Below, piece by piece: positions 1 to 8,105 of a stretch of 64,000 bases of DNA. This stretch comes from Robertkochia solimangrovi (GTDB taxonomy: Bacteria; Bacteroidota; Bacteroidia; Flavobacteriales; Flavobacteriaceae). The stretch lies in NCBI RefSeq assembly GCF_007279655.1, contig NZ_QKWN01000012.1, positions 92,730-156,729 of the forward strand. The letters run 5' to 3'. How positions within the stretch are numbered: the stretch's first letter is position 1; each line of letters opens with the position of its first letter. The translations under genes were made by a program, and so were the position numbers. A model generated the notes under the pieces. That model did not search any database, was not told the DNA's origin, and saw only the letters and a list, made by a program, of their open reading frames with translations.

Positions 1-261
1 CCAAACGATCACCAGGTCATATTCACCGGTTACCATTTCCATTGTGAGTTCTGCTGCAGGTAAACCCGCTTGTTTATCGGCTTCCAGAAAATAAGTCTTC
101 ATAAGATCCATTGCCTTGTCATAGGTCCCGGGATACATATTGAGGCTGATCACTTTAAGCCATTCGGGGTTTTCTAGTCGTTTTTCTGTGAGTTCCTGTG
201 CATCGACTGCAAAGGCTGCTAAAAAACAGATGATAATGCAAATTTTAGTAATGATTCTCAT
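1..261 (-). CDS. Secreted hypothetical protein, 3' end outside window
   Basis: This reading frame is open from an ATG at 261 to the window edge, so only the N-terminal 87 residues are visible. It starts with a basic-hydrophobic signal peptide (MRIITKICIIICFLAAFAV) and a likely cleavage site after the Ala of DAQ. The mature part begins ELTEKRLENPEWLKVISLNMYP and continues as a soluble domain with no motif I recognise. The next gene is on the same strand but far upstream, with about 470 bases between them, so it probably has its own promoter. It is most likely a periplasmic or exported protein. No function can be given from this fragment. Confidence 0.7.
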   Translation of the reverse strand, partial: MRIITKICIIICFLAAFAVDAQELTEKRLENPEWLKVISLNMYPGTYDKAMDLMKTYFLEADKQAGLPAAELTMEMVTGEYDLVIVW

Positions 262-729
262 ATTTTCGATTTCGCTGGGTTAAAAGATTCATACTGCCTG
301 AATGGTATTCGGGCAAATAAATACTTAAAACTTTTTAACCGTTAAAGTGATTAGTCTTGGTAGGATTGAGGCGATAATAAATCAAAAAATTACCCGACGC
401 CGGAGGGATCTTTTGGAATCGGGCAGTGATCGGGTGGAGGATTAGGCTTTAAAAGCCAGAATAATTTCTATTTTCATAAAAATTGCCACCGGATCAGGAC
501 AGACAGAAAATTGTGTTTGATACCCTTAACACGCTGTCGATCAGGAGTGATTTCGATTTGCAAGATACTATTAATAAACTATATTTCAAAGTTTTAAAAA
601 GGAGTAGTCATCAAATTTTATTGCGTTATATCGAGGGTGTCAGCGACAAGAAAGTATGCGGGTGGAAATATGAGATTTCCTAAATGGTATTAAGGGGTTC
701 TGTTGTAGAAACTAGCACGTATTCAGTAT
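262..729. other. Intergenic region, no supported gene
   Basis: This 468-base stretch lies upstream of the truncated secreted gene and downstream of the SRPBCC gene. The only open frame above 60 codons (483-683, plus) begins at TTG and its product resembles nothing I know. The stretch 391-440 holds several CGGG/CCCG blocks that can fold, but with no clear U-tract. I see no RNA gene. Confidence 0.4.
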
Positions 730-1242
730 TTACATATTTACAAATTCAAAAGCATAGTTGTCATAGGTGCTCAGGTCTATCCCGGTCTCATTGAGCAGGA
801 TATTGTGTTCGAGAAAAGCTTTCAGATTTGCCATCCAGAATGACCAGCCATTGCTGCATCCGAAATGAACCTTCATCTTATGATCATCATCGGTAGGGAT
901 GTTTGACTGAGTGAGTGTAAGCAATGTGTGGTCATGCTTGCTTTCTAAGGTGATGGTAAGATGACAATCTCCTGCAAAAGTATATACAATTTTATCTTTC
1001 CCGTTGGCTTCAAGAACCTTTCCCGTTTCCTGACCTTCCCAGTTATGCCACATCCAGCAATATTCATCACCGGCTTGCACAAATTCATTGGGTTTTAATC
1101 GATTTCCATTTCTGGTAAAGTCTGAAGCTCGCAGAAACCACGAAGTGATACCATCTTCAGTTGCCCAGCACCAGTAAAGTTTCTCTATGGTAGTGTTGAT
1201 AAAAATTCTTTTAGTAAAACGTTCAAAGGATAGTGCAGCCAT
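730..1242 (-). CDS. SRPBCC (AHSA1/START-like) domain protein
   Basis: This 170-residue cytoplasmic protein has the features of the SRPBCC superfamily, AHSA1 branch. It opens with FTKRIFINTTIEKLYWCWATEDG, the usual first strand and helix in which a group-transfer or ligand pocket is capped by a Trp-containing loop. It then has the GDEYCWMWHNWEG hairpin and a C-terminal long helix (GWSFWMANLKAFLE). Family members bind small hydrophobic ligands or assist Hsp90-like ATPases, but most bacterial ones have no known substrate. It stands alone on the minus strand, with about 175 bases separating it from the NYN gene upstream. The ATG at 1242 fits the family length. The fold is fairly certain; the role is not. 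Confidence 0.8.
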   Translation of the reverse strand: MAALSFERFTKRIFINTTIEKLYWCWATEDGITSWFLRASDFTRNGNRLKPNEFVQAGDEYCWMWHNWEGQETGKVLEANGKDKIVYTFAGDCHLTITLESKHDHTLLTLTQSNIPTDDDHKMKVHFGCSNGWSFWMANLKAFLEHNILLNETGIDLSTYDNYAFEFVNM

Positions 1243-1417
1243 TTTTTTGTAATTATACTAATCGTCAGTAAATTACAAAAAAAATCATTAAAGAATAACA
1301 CCGGTGTTTTGTGAGCGATTCTTAACCGGTAAAGTAAAAAGCAAACAGCTGAATCCTGGAATGAGGCGTATTAAATTACAGGAAATTGATAGGAAGGAAA
1401 TTAGAGGTAACTGTAGT

Positions 1418-2158
1418 TCAGGATCTTTTTCTCACATAGATAAGATTTCGATTCCCGCGAGGGTTTTTTCTGGATTCTATCTCTAAAGATTCTATTGACT
1501 TTACCAAAGGGGTAAGCTTTTGGAATCCATAATTTCGAGAATCAAAGTTGGGTTGCTTTTTTTGGAGCAATGCTCCCACTTCCCCTAGAAATGCCCATCC
1601 TTCTTCATCTTCGAGGTCTTCAATGGTAGAAGCGATGAGTTTGATGACATTGGGTGTGATTTTATCTAATTTTGATTTATTCGATTCTTTCGAAGTAGAA
1701 GCGATATCGGTTTCTTCATTCGATTTTTTAAGAATTTCAAGGTAGATGAATTTATCACAGGATACTATGAAGGGGTCGGGAGTCTTTTTTTCGCCAATCC
1801 CGAAGACTGTCATGCCTGCTTCGCGAAGGCGGACAGCGAGTCGTGTAAAATCACTGTCACTGGATACCAGGCAAAAACCTTCTACTTTGCCTGAATACAG
1901 GATGTCCATGGCATCGATAATCATGGCGGAATCTGTGGCATTTTTACCTGAAGTATAACCGTACTGTTGAAAAGGGGTTATGGCGTTCTCTAAAAGCACC
2001 TTTTTCCATTTCGACAAACTCGGTTTGGTCCAGTCACCATAAATTCTTTTTATGGTAGGGTTGCCATACTTGGCGATTTCTTCCAGCATTTCCTTAACAT
2101 TGGTGGCCGGAATATTATCACCATCGATCAGAACCGCCAGATTTAAATCGTTTTTCAT
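1418..2158 (-). CDS. NYN domain RNase-like protein with OST-HTH/LOTUS-like C-terminus
   Basis: Residues 1-145 form a NYN (PIN-like) nuclease domain of the LabA type. The conserved acidic residues are all present: D12 and D14 in the VLIDGDN strand, D76 and D82 in TDSAMIIDAMD, and D101/D103 in VSSDSDF. Such domains bind one Mg2+ and cleave RNA. After a Ser/Lys/Glu-rich linker, residues 165-246 look like a winged OST-HTH/LOTUS domain (AFLGEVGALLQKKQPNFD, then LTPLVKSIESLEI), which in other proteins binds RNA. The start lies 4 bases after the stop of rpsU, so the two are almost certainly co-transcribed and may be translationally coupled. That points to a job in RNA metabolism linked to ribosomes. 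The target RNA is unknown. Confidence 0.87.
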   Translation of the reverse strand: MKNDLNLAVLIDGDNIPATNVKEMLEEIAKYGNPTIKRIYGDWTKPSLSKWKKVLLENAITPFQQYGYTSGKNATDSAMIIDAMDILYSGKVEGFCLVSSDSDFTRLAVRLREAGMTVFGIGEKKTPDPFIVSCDKFIYLEILKKSNEETDIASTSKESNKSKLDKITPNVIKLIASTIEDLEDEEGWAFLGEVGALLQKKQPNFDSRNYGFQKLTPLVKSIESLEIESRKNPRGNRNLIYVRKRS

Positions 2159-2162
2159 GGAG

Positions 2163-2357
2163 TTAACCTTCGTGCTGACGGTCGAATTCCTGCTTGTAAA
2201 CCGCTTTGGCGATCTCTTTTCTTCTCAATTCAGACTTCTTAACGAACTGTTGATTGTCACGCAGGTTTTTGATTTGTTTGGTTCTGTTTACTTTCTGACG
2301 ATAGCGTTTCAGTGCACGTTCTATGGTTTCACCTTGCTTTACATTGATTATGAGCAT
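2163..2357 (-). CDS. rpsU: 30S ribosomal protein bS21
   Basis: This 64-residue basic protein matches bS21. It starts MLIINVKQGETIERALKRYRQK and continues with the Arg/Lys-rich helix LRRKEIAKAVYKQEFDRQ that ends Bacteroidota bS21. bS21 sits in the 30S platform near the anti-Shine-Dalgarno region of 16S rRNA. In Bacteroidota, together with bS18 and bS6, it is known to help hide the anti-SD, which fits the general lack of SD sequences in this window. The gene begins just after a strong terminator (2371-2404) that closes the cold-shock gene, so its promoter must lie within or very near that hairpin unless there is read-through. It runs directly into the NYN gene. Confidence 0.96.
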   Translation of the reverse strand: MLIINVKQGETIERALKRYRQKVNRTKQIKNLRDNQQFVKKSELRRKEIAKAVYKQEFDRQHEG

Positions 2358-2370
2358 AAAAAATATTTAA

Positions 2371-2404
2371 AATTAAAAAGCCATTTGTTGTTGCAAATGG
2401 CTTG
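2371..2404 (-). terminator. Rho-independent terminator of cold-shock gene
   Basis: On the minus strand, AAGCCATTTG (2403-2394) pairs perfectly with CAAATGGCTT (2387-2378) around a 6-base loop and is followed by TTTAATTTT. It lies 12 bases after the cold-shock stop codon and ends about 14 bases before the rpsU start. Confidence 0.85.
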
Positions 2405-2415
2405 TTCCGATTTTC

Positions 2416-2610
2416 TTAGTCAATTACCTCTACGTTGATGGCATTGATTCCTTTTCTTCCTTTTTCGGTTTCAAAGCGAACTCTGTCATTTTCATTGATC
2501 TCATCAATTAGTCCACTCTGGTGTACAAAGATATCTTCGTTAGAATCTGTTGTTGTGATGAATCCAAATCCTTTGGTTCTGTTGAAGAACTTTACCGTTC
2601 CTTCTTTCAT
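2416..2610 (-). CDS. Cold-shock domain protein (CspA family)
   Basis: The 64-residue product is one cold-shock domain. RNP1 is KGFGFITTTDS and RNP2 is DIFVHQSGL, both with the aromatic residues that stack on single-stranded RNA or DNA. I start it at the ATG at 2610 (MKEGTVKFFN), because the frame extends 22 codons further upstream but that extension is not part of the fold. These proteins melt RNA secondary structure and act as transcription antiterminators or translation helpers. The gene is followed by its own hairpin terminator, then rpsU and the NYN protein, which makes a small RNA/ribosome-related group on one strand. Confidence 0.94.
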   Translation of the reverse strand: MKEGTVKFFNRTKGFGFITTTDSNEDIFVHQSGLIDEINENDRVRFETEKGRKGINAINVEVID

Positions 2611-3147
2611 TGTATATAAATTTAAAAATGTTCGTATATAATAATCCAGACGAGCAGCAAATACAGGGTGTAACAATGAAACCCGATACGCTGCATATCT
2701 TGTTTTTCAGCAAAGAATCAAAAAATAGGAATGAATTACATGGAAGAGTAAAAAATTTCTAGGCCTTGGTACTTAATTGCTAATAAGCTGCAAAGGAACG
2801 GTTTTATTTTGGAATTAACTATTTAAACAGGTTTTATTTTGAGAGTGAGTCATTTCTTGACCACTGATTGTTCGATTTAAACTTATTAATAATGGTTACT
2901 TGTAACCCTTTGTAGTACATTTCCTGGGTCTTCAAATAGTGTAATGCTGTTTATGGATAGACTTTAGGTTTTATTATCATGAAAGTCTCAATGGTCTTAG
3001 ATGATTCGTAATGCGGAGTATCAAAGATTATATTACCCGGCTTTAGTACTTTATTAACTGATAATTGTCTTTGTTCTTGATATATCCGATCATTATTTAC
3101 AAATTTGAAACAGGGAATCCAACTAAACTGAAATGCCCGCTATACCT
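2611..3147. other. Divergent intergenic region with repeated 12-mer and promoter-like elements
   Basis: The region separates the minus-strand csp from the plus-strand M1 peptidase. It holds a direct repeat GGTTTTATTTTG at 2800-2811 and 2830-2841, spaced 30 bases. A Bacteroidota-type promoter is possible for the peptidase: TTG at 3077-3079, a 20-base spacer, and CAAATTTG at 3100-3107 (one mismatch to TAnnTTTG). It would put transcription start about 20-35 bases before the ATG. No gene is seen. Confidence 0.4.
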
Positions 3148-4827
3148 ATGAATAAAATCCTAGCCACAGCCCTCTTCCTGGGGCTTTTACAAACTACATT
3201 GGGACAGGACAAGATCAAAGAATTTACACAGGCTGATACCTTAAGGGGGACTATTACTCCCGAAAGATCCTGGTGGGACGTCATGCGTTATGATGTCTAC
3301 GTACGTCCTGTATTTGAAAAGAAATATACTTCAGGCTTTAATGAGATCACCTATACCGTGGTTGAAGAATCACATCCAGATAAAATGCAGATCGATCTTC
3401 AGAAGCCTTTAAAGATCGATAGTGTGTTGATGGATGGAAAGGAAATAAAGCGTTATAAAAGAAAGGGAAATGTCTACTGGATAGAAACCCCACCCCAGGC
3501 GATGGGAACTGAGCATAAGATTAAACTTTATTTCAGTGGAAAACCTCATGAGGCGATCCGTCCACCATGGGACGGAGGCTGGTCGTTCTCTAAGGATGAG
3601 CAGGGAAGGCCCTGGATGACTGTTACCTGTCAGGGACTGGGAGCTTCCATCTGGTATCCAAATAAGGATCATCAAAGTGATGAACCTGATCATGGTGCTT
3701 CACTAACCATGCGTGTTCCTAAAGAGTTGACCGCTGTAGCAAATGGACGGCTTCTCGATCGAACGGATCATGAAGATGGAACTGTCTCGTTTAAATGGGG
3801 TGTGGAGAATCCGATAAGTAACTATACCATAATTCCCTATATCGGGCATTATGTTAACTTCTCACAGGTCTATACCGGACTAAAGGGGAAACTGGACCTC
3901 AATTACTGGGTGATGGATTATAACCTTGATAAAGCAAAAAATTATATGCCGGAGGAGGTACATAATATGCTGGATGCCTTTGAATACTGGTTTGGTCCTT
4001 ATCCCTTTTATGAAGATGGTTATAAATTGATAGAGGTGGATAATACCGGAATGGAGCATCAGACAGCAGTATCCTACGGGAATTACTATGCACCGGGGTA
4101 CAGAGGTCGAGACGGTTCTGGGACCGGGCTTGGGCTCACCTGGGATTTTATTATTATTCACGAAAGCGGGCATGAGTGGTTCGGAAATAATATCACCAGC
4201 AATGACCTTGCTGATATGTATGTGCATGAAAGTTTTACCAATTATAGTGAGACTTTGTTCATCGATTACATCTACGGGGAAGAATCGGCAAATGAATATA
4301 ACTATGGGATTCGTCAGGGTATCAGAAATGATAAACCGATCATTCCTGCCTACGGTGTGAATGCACAGGGAAGTGGTGATATGTATCCGAAAGGCGGAAA
4401 TATGCTACATACGATTCGACATAGTATCGATGACGATAAATTGTTCAGGAATATACTTGCAGGTCTGAATCAAACCTTTCATAACCAAACTGTGGATGGG
4501 CCCCAGATTCAACAGTATTTTACGGAGAAAACAGGATACGATTATTCTAAAGTTTTCAAACAATACCTTACCACCACAGAAATTCCGAAATTGCAGCTAT
4601 ATATCGATTGGAAAAATAGTTTGATGTATTACCGTTATACCAATTGTATCGAAGGATTCAATCTTCCACTGGTGTTGAAAGGAGAGAGGGAGTCGATCAG
4701 GATCGCGCCGGATAAAACCTGGAAAAGTACTCCGATCACGCACCGAAACCAATACCTGTTCACGCCTGGAAGAATTGAGAAGATGTATTATTTAGATGTG
4801 GAACTATTGAAAAATATGGAAGAATAA
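3148..4827 (+). CDS. M1 family zinc metallopeptidase (aminopeptidase), secreted
   Basis: This is an M1 (gluzincin) peptidase that removes N-terminal residues from peptides outside the cytoplasm. Counting from an upstream ATG at 3133, the zinc motif HESGH is at residues 343-347 and the third ligand E366 follows after exactly 18 residues. The GxMEN-type exopeptidase signature appears as GMEH at 306-309. I place the start at the second ATG (3148), because MNKILATALFLGLLQTTLGQ is a clean signal peptide; the 5-residue extension cannot be excluded. At about 560 residues it has the N-terminal beta domain and catalytic domain but lacks the long ERAP-like C-terminal helical domain. The stop overlaps the start of the Xaa-Pro peptidase gene by one base (TAATG), so the two form a peptide-degrading operon. 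Confidence 0.93.
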   Translation: MNKILATALFLGLLQTTLGQDKIKEFTQADTLRGTITPERSWWDVMRYDVYVRPVFEKKYTSGFNEITYTVVEESHPDKMQIDLQKPLKIDSVLMDGKEIKRYKRKGNVYWIETPPQAMGTEHKIKLYFSGKPHEAIRPPWDGGWSFSKDEQGRPWMTVTCQGLGASIWYPNKDHQSDEPDHGASLTMRVPKELTAVANGRLLDRTDHEDGTVSFKWGVENPISNYTIIPYIGHYVNFSQVYTGLKGKLDLNYWVMDYNLDKAKNYMPEEVHNMLDAFEYWFGPYPFYEDGYKLIEVDNTGMEHQTAVSYGNYYAPGYRGRDGSGTGLGLTWDFIIIHESGHEWFGNNITSNDLADMYVHESFTNYSETLFIDYIYGEESANEYNYGIRQGIRNDKPIIPAYGVNAQGSGDMYPKGGNMLHTIRHSIDDDKLFRNILAGLNQTFHNQTVDGPQIQQYFTEKTGYDYSKVFKQYLTTTEIPKLQLYIDWKNSLMYYRYTNCIEGFNLPLVLKGERESIRIAPDKTWKSTPITHRNQYLFTPGRIEKMYYLDVELLKNMEE

Positions 4828-6215
4828 TGTTTTCAAAACAAACGTATACCGAGAGAAGAAAAGTATTGAAGGAAAGTGTTGGAGAGGGACTCCTCTTATT
4901 TCCTGGTAATAAGGAGATGGGAATGAACTACAAGGATAACTGGTATCCCTTCCGACAAGACAGTACGTTCTTATATTATTTTGGGATCGATCTACCGGAT
5001 CTGTATGTGGTGATCGACGTGGAAAAAGATCGTGAGATCTTGTTCGGAGATGATCTGACACCGGAAGATATGGTTTGGGTAGGTGCGGCTGCGCCTCTTA
5101 AGGAATATGCTGAAAAGTGCGGCATCGCTGAGGTGAGGCCAATGGCTGCTTTACTGTCCTGGTTGCAAACCGAAGCCGCTACGGGTAAGGATGTACATTA
5201 TTTACCGCCCTATCGGGGGAATGTGAGTATTGAAATCAGCAATATTACAGGTATTCCGGTTAATGACGTTGCTTTAAAATCTTCCGTAAGATTTACCAAA
5301 GCGGTTATAGCACAAAGAGCCATAAAGACGCAGGAAGAATTGAAAGAGATCCATAAAGCCGTCAATATTACCGCGGCAATGCATACTCATGCTATACGTG
5401 CTTCGGTACAGGGAAGAACCGAGAAGGAGATCGCAGGTGAATTACAGGCAATTGCTATCGGTGGAGGTGGAAATATATCATTTCCTATCATTCTAACCAG
5501 AAATGGTCAGTATCTGCATAATCATGCGACCACCGCGACCATCAATAAGGGAGATCTTGTGCTCTGCGATTGTGGAGCAGAAACGGAAATGCATTATGCT
5601 GGCGACATGACGCGAACATTTCCGGTTTCAGAACGTTTTAGCGGTCTGCAGCGGGAAGTATATGATATCGTGCTGAATTCACATGAGACTGCGGTGGCAG
5701 CACTAAAACCTGGCATTCGTTTTAAAGACGTGCATTTGATGGCATGTGCCGCCTTGGTGGAGGGCTTAAAAGGCATGGGACTTATGAAAGGAAATACCCA
5801 GGAGGCTGTGGATGCAGGAGCGCATACCCTGTTCTTTCAGTGCGGATTAGGTCATTTCATGGGCCTTGATGTTCACGATATGGAAAACTTTGGAGAGCAG
5901 CTTGTAGGTTACACGGACGATCTTAAGAAAAGTACGGAATTCGGACTTAAATCTTTGAGGTTAGGTAAAGAACTTCAGGTGGGAAATGTACTTACGGTAG
6001 AGCCGGGGCTCTATTTTAATCCGTTTCTGATCGATGCATGGAAAGCTCAGGGGAAATACACAGATTTTGTGAACTATGAAGCGGTTGAGAAATTTAAGGA
6101 TTTTGGAGGTATCCGGGTCGAAGAAGATTTTGTGATCACGGAAAAGGGTAAACAATTACTGGGTGATCCTTTGGCTAAAACTGCCACAGCTATAGAAGAC
6201 TTAAAAAATTCCTGA
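4827..6215 (+). CDS. pepP: Xaa-Pro aminopeptidase (M24B)
   Basis: This 462-residue protein has the aminopeptidase P layout: an N-terminal AMP_N domain (1-165) and a pita-bread M24 domain. The five metal ligands are visible: D248 (LCDCGAE), D260 (AGDMTRTF), H343 (GLGHFMGLDVHD), E392 (TVEPGLYF) and E432 (GIRVEED). It releases N-terminal residues that precede proline, using two Mn2+ ions. No signal peptide is present, so it should be cytoplasmic, downstream in the pathway from the secreted M1 peptidase with which its gene overlaps by one base. A bidirectional terminator follows at 6249. Confident assignment. Confidence 0.94.
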   Translation: MFSKQTYTERRKVLKESVGEGLLLFPGNKEMGMNYKDNWYPFRQDSTFLYYFGIDLPDLYVVIDVEKDREILFGDDLTPEDMVWVGAAAPLKEYAEKCGIAEVRPMAALLSWLQTEAATGKDVHYLPPYRGNVSIEISNITGIPVNDVALKSSVRFTKAVIAQRAIKTQEELKEIHKAVNITAAMHTHAIRASVQGRTEKEIAGELQAIAIGGGGNISFPIILTRNGQYLHNHATTATINKGDLVLCDCGAETEMHYAGDMTRTFPVSERFSGLQREVYDIVLNSHETAVAALKPGIRFKDVHLMACAALVEGLKGMGLMKGNTQEAVDAGAHTLFFQCGLGHFMGLDVHDMENFGEQLVGYTDDLKKSTEFGLKSLRLGKELQVGNVLTVEPGLYFNPFLIDAWKAQGKYTDFVNYEAVEKFKDFGGIRVEEDFVITEKGKQLLGDPLAKTATAIEDLKNS

Positions 6216-6248
6216 ACCATTTTCAGGATGCTTTTACGAGTAAAGCAG

Positions 6249-6283
6249 AGGGCCTTTCTTTTTTGAGAAAGGCCCTTATTTTA
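6249..6283. terminator. Bidirectional terminator between pepP and the deoR-type gene
   Basis: AGGGCCTTTC (6249-6258) pairs with GAAAGGCCCT (6267-6276), followed by TATTTTATT on the plus strand. The other strand also ends in T-rich sequence, so it can serve both converging genes. It slightly overlaps the stop codon of the regulator gene at 6281-6283. Confidence 0.8.
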
Positions 6284-7042
6284 TTCAGCAATTATTACTT
6301 CTACATTCTTTTTTTCAAGCCAGAATATACTTTCACGATCGATATTTATATCGGTAACGATCTTATCAACTTTATCCAGACTTTCGATGAATGCAAGTCC
6401 CGTTTTCTTGAATTTTGAACTGTCGGCTACCAGAATCACTTCTTCTGAGATCTCGATCATGATCTGATTCAGATAGGCTTCCTCCATATGATGCGTGAAT
6501 ACACCTACTTCTGGTTTAATGCCGTCTACTCCCAGAAATAATTTGTTGCAATGTAATTGTCGTAAATTTCTTTCTGCCATCGGTCCTACCAGTGACATGG
6601 AAAATTCCTTGAGGTAGCCTCCCGGCATATAAACCTGGAGGTTTTTATACTGTGAAAGATTATTCACGATATCCAGCGCGTTACTGATCACGGTCAGCTC
6701 ATTGAATCCGGCAAGATTATTTGAAATTTCAAAGGTTGTTGTGCCGGAGTCGAGTATGATAGAATCCTTTTCATCGATCAGACTCGCAGCTTTTTTTCCG
6801 ATCAATCTTTTGAGTTCCTGATTTACCCCTTTTTTCTCAGAAACTGTCAAGGCGATATTACTGGTTTTGAAAGCACCCCCGTGCGTTCTCACCAGTAACC
6901 GGTTCTTTTCCAGTTTGTCAAGATCATTTCTAATGGTAACTTCGGTAACTCCGAATTTTTCGCTCAGTTCCTGAACATCGACCTTTCCCAATTCATCCAG
7001 TATCTTAAGAATATTGGCCCGTCTTTCTGCTGCTTTTTTCAT
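6281..7042 (-). CDS. DeoR/AgaR-family transcriptional repressor
   Basis: The 253-residue protein has an N-terminal winged helix of the DeoR type (residues 6-58, recognition helix around VTEVTIRNDLDKLEK) followed by the typical RTHGGA turn. Its C-terminal DeoRC sensor domain (75-235) contains the phosphosugar-binding signatures ILDSGTTT and GVDGI. Regulators of this family repress sugar operons and are released by a phosphorylated intermediate. It is the last gene of the operon that encodes the aldolase, kinases and AgaS-like protein, so an AgaR-like role with a galactosamine- or tagatose-phosphate inducer is likely. Its upstream gap (7043-7118) contains GAAA/TTTC half-sites that suggest autoregulation. 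Family certain; effector inferred. Confidence 0.9.
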   Translation of the reverse strand: MKKAAERRANILKILDELGKVDVQELSEKFGVTEVTIRNDLDKLEKNRLLVRTHGGAFKTSNIALTVSEKKGVNQELKRLIGKKAASLIDEKDSIILDSGTTTFEISNNLAGFNELTVISNALDIVNNLSQYKNLQVYMPGGYLKEFSMSLVGPMAERNLRQLHCNKLFLGVDGIKPEVGVFTHHMEEAYLNQIMIEISEEVILVADSSKFKKTGLAFIESLDKVDKIVTDINIDRESIFWLEKKNVEVIIAE

Positions 7043-7118
7043 AATCGGTAATACGGTAGTATTTCTATAGAAACAAATATAATTTATTTCGAAACAAAAG
7101 AATATTTAAATTTTCGAA
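7043..7118 (-). promoter_or_regulatory. Possible operator half-sites upstream of the DeoR-type gene
   Basis: This 76-base gap in an otherwise tight operon is AT-rich. It contains TTTCTATAGAAA (7070-7081, a perfect palindrome), TTTCGAAA (7087-7094) and several GAAAC words. GAAA/TTTC words also occur at the susC and GH109 promoters of this locus. Autoregulation is an inference. Confidence 0.35.
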
Positions 7119-8105
7119 TTAGAAATTATAGGTTTTTTTAGCATTTTCCCGAAAAATCTTTTGAACCACTTCGGAGGGAAGTCCCAGGCCTTTAAAAGTT
7201 CCTTCGAATTCCGGAGCGACCATTTCTTCTTCGGTTTCAAAATACTTCCAGTGATTTTTCCAAAGTGTTTCAAAGCGCTGACTGAGCGCTTTCGGCGATC
7301 TGGATCCGTCATCGATCACATCGGAACCATAGATAATTCGATCCTGATAGGTGATAAAGAACTCACGTACAGATTCTCGATCCTGCATCGACTGAAATTG
7401 AACATGACAGATGCGCTCGGCCAGATCCGTCATTGTATTCGGAAATTTTTCGAGCCGTTTTGCTACTTCTTTAAGGTTCCACTCCATGCTGAATAAATGG
7501 AGCCCCACATATTTCAGATCGGGATATTTCTCGAGAACCCGGTCTCTTGCCATCATCTGACATTCGTAACTAGGATAGTCAGCATTTTTATACATATGAT
7601 ACTCAGGATGCGAGCCGAAATATTCCTGGTCGGAATTCATGGTCATCTCTTCCAGAGGTAGCCAGCAATTCCTGGGTTCTCCCTGATGGCCTATCAATAA
7701 AATACCCTCATCGCAAAGATATTGGTATAGGGGGTCAAAGCGTGCATCATCGACCATGACGAATTTTCCTTCCGAATCGGCTATTGCTGCATCCATGCCG
7801 ATATTCTTCCAGATCTTTACCGCTACGGCACCATTGGAAATACCTCGTTTCAATTGTTCCAGGGCATGAGGTAGCCATTGTTGAGTGTTCCAGTAACGGG
7901 TGTCAAAACTAGTAGCATATCTGATCATATCCGGATAGCGTTCCTGCAACTTATGAATGGTCGCTTCCTGTGACTCCAGTGATTCGAAAAAGGGAATGTC
8001 CGTGTTGATCGAAAGAAATTTTACCCCGTTCTTAAGGGCAGTTTCCATTTTTTCGGTGGAAAGCGTGTTTAAATGAACATGAGCATCTATAAAAGATCGG
8101 GGCAT
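7119..8105 (-). CDS. Amidohydrolase superfamily (PF04909-like) protein
   Basis: This 328-residue TIM-barrel metal hydrolase has every metal-site residue expected in the superfamily: H9 and H11 (DAHVH), K97 (VKIWK), H140 (LLIGHQGEP), H203 (VGLHL) and D262 (YGSDV). The sequence resembles the amidohydrolase-2 group (lactonases, decarboxylases), not the NagA/AgaA deacetylases. It overlaps the 3' end of the aldolase gene by 19 bases and so belongs to the operon. An amino-sugar route needs a deacetylase that is otherwise missing here, so this enzyme is the obvious candidate. A lactonase or another deamidating role is equally possible on sequence alone. Confidence 0.85.
   Translation of the reverse strand: MPRSFIDAHVHLNTLSTEKMETALKNGVKFLSINTDIPFFESLESQEATIHKLQERYPDMIRYATSFDTRYWNTQQWLPHALEQLKRGISNGAVAVKIWKNIGMDAAIADSEGKFVMVDDARFDPLYQYLCDEGILLIGHQGEPRNCWLPLEEMTMNSDQEYFGSHPEYHMYKNADYPSYECQMMARDRVLEKYPDLKYVGLHLFSMEWNLKEVAKRLEKFPNTMTDLAERICHVQFQSMQDRESVREFFITYQDRIIYGSDVIDDGSRSPKALSQRFETLWKNHWKYFETEEEMVAPEFEGTFKGLGLPSEVVQKIFRENAKKTYNF

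Noticed and set aside
483..683. 66-codon plus-strand frame in the first intergenic region
   Set aside because: It starts at TTG, has no recognisable domain or signal, and no promoter or neighbour supports it.
1304..1486. 60-codon plus-strand frame before the NYN gene end
   Set aside because: It partly overlaps the NYN gene on the other strand and its product has no protein-like pattern.
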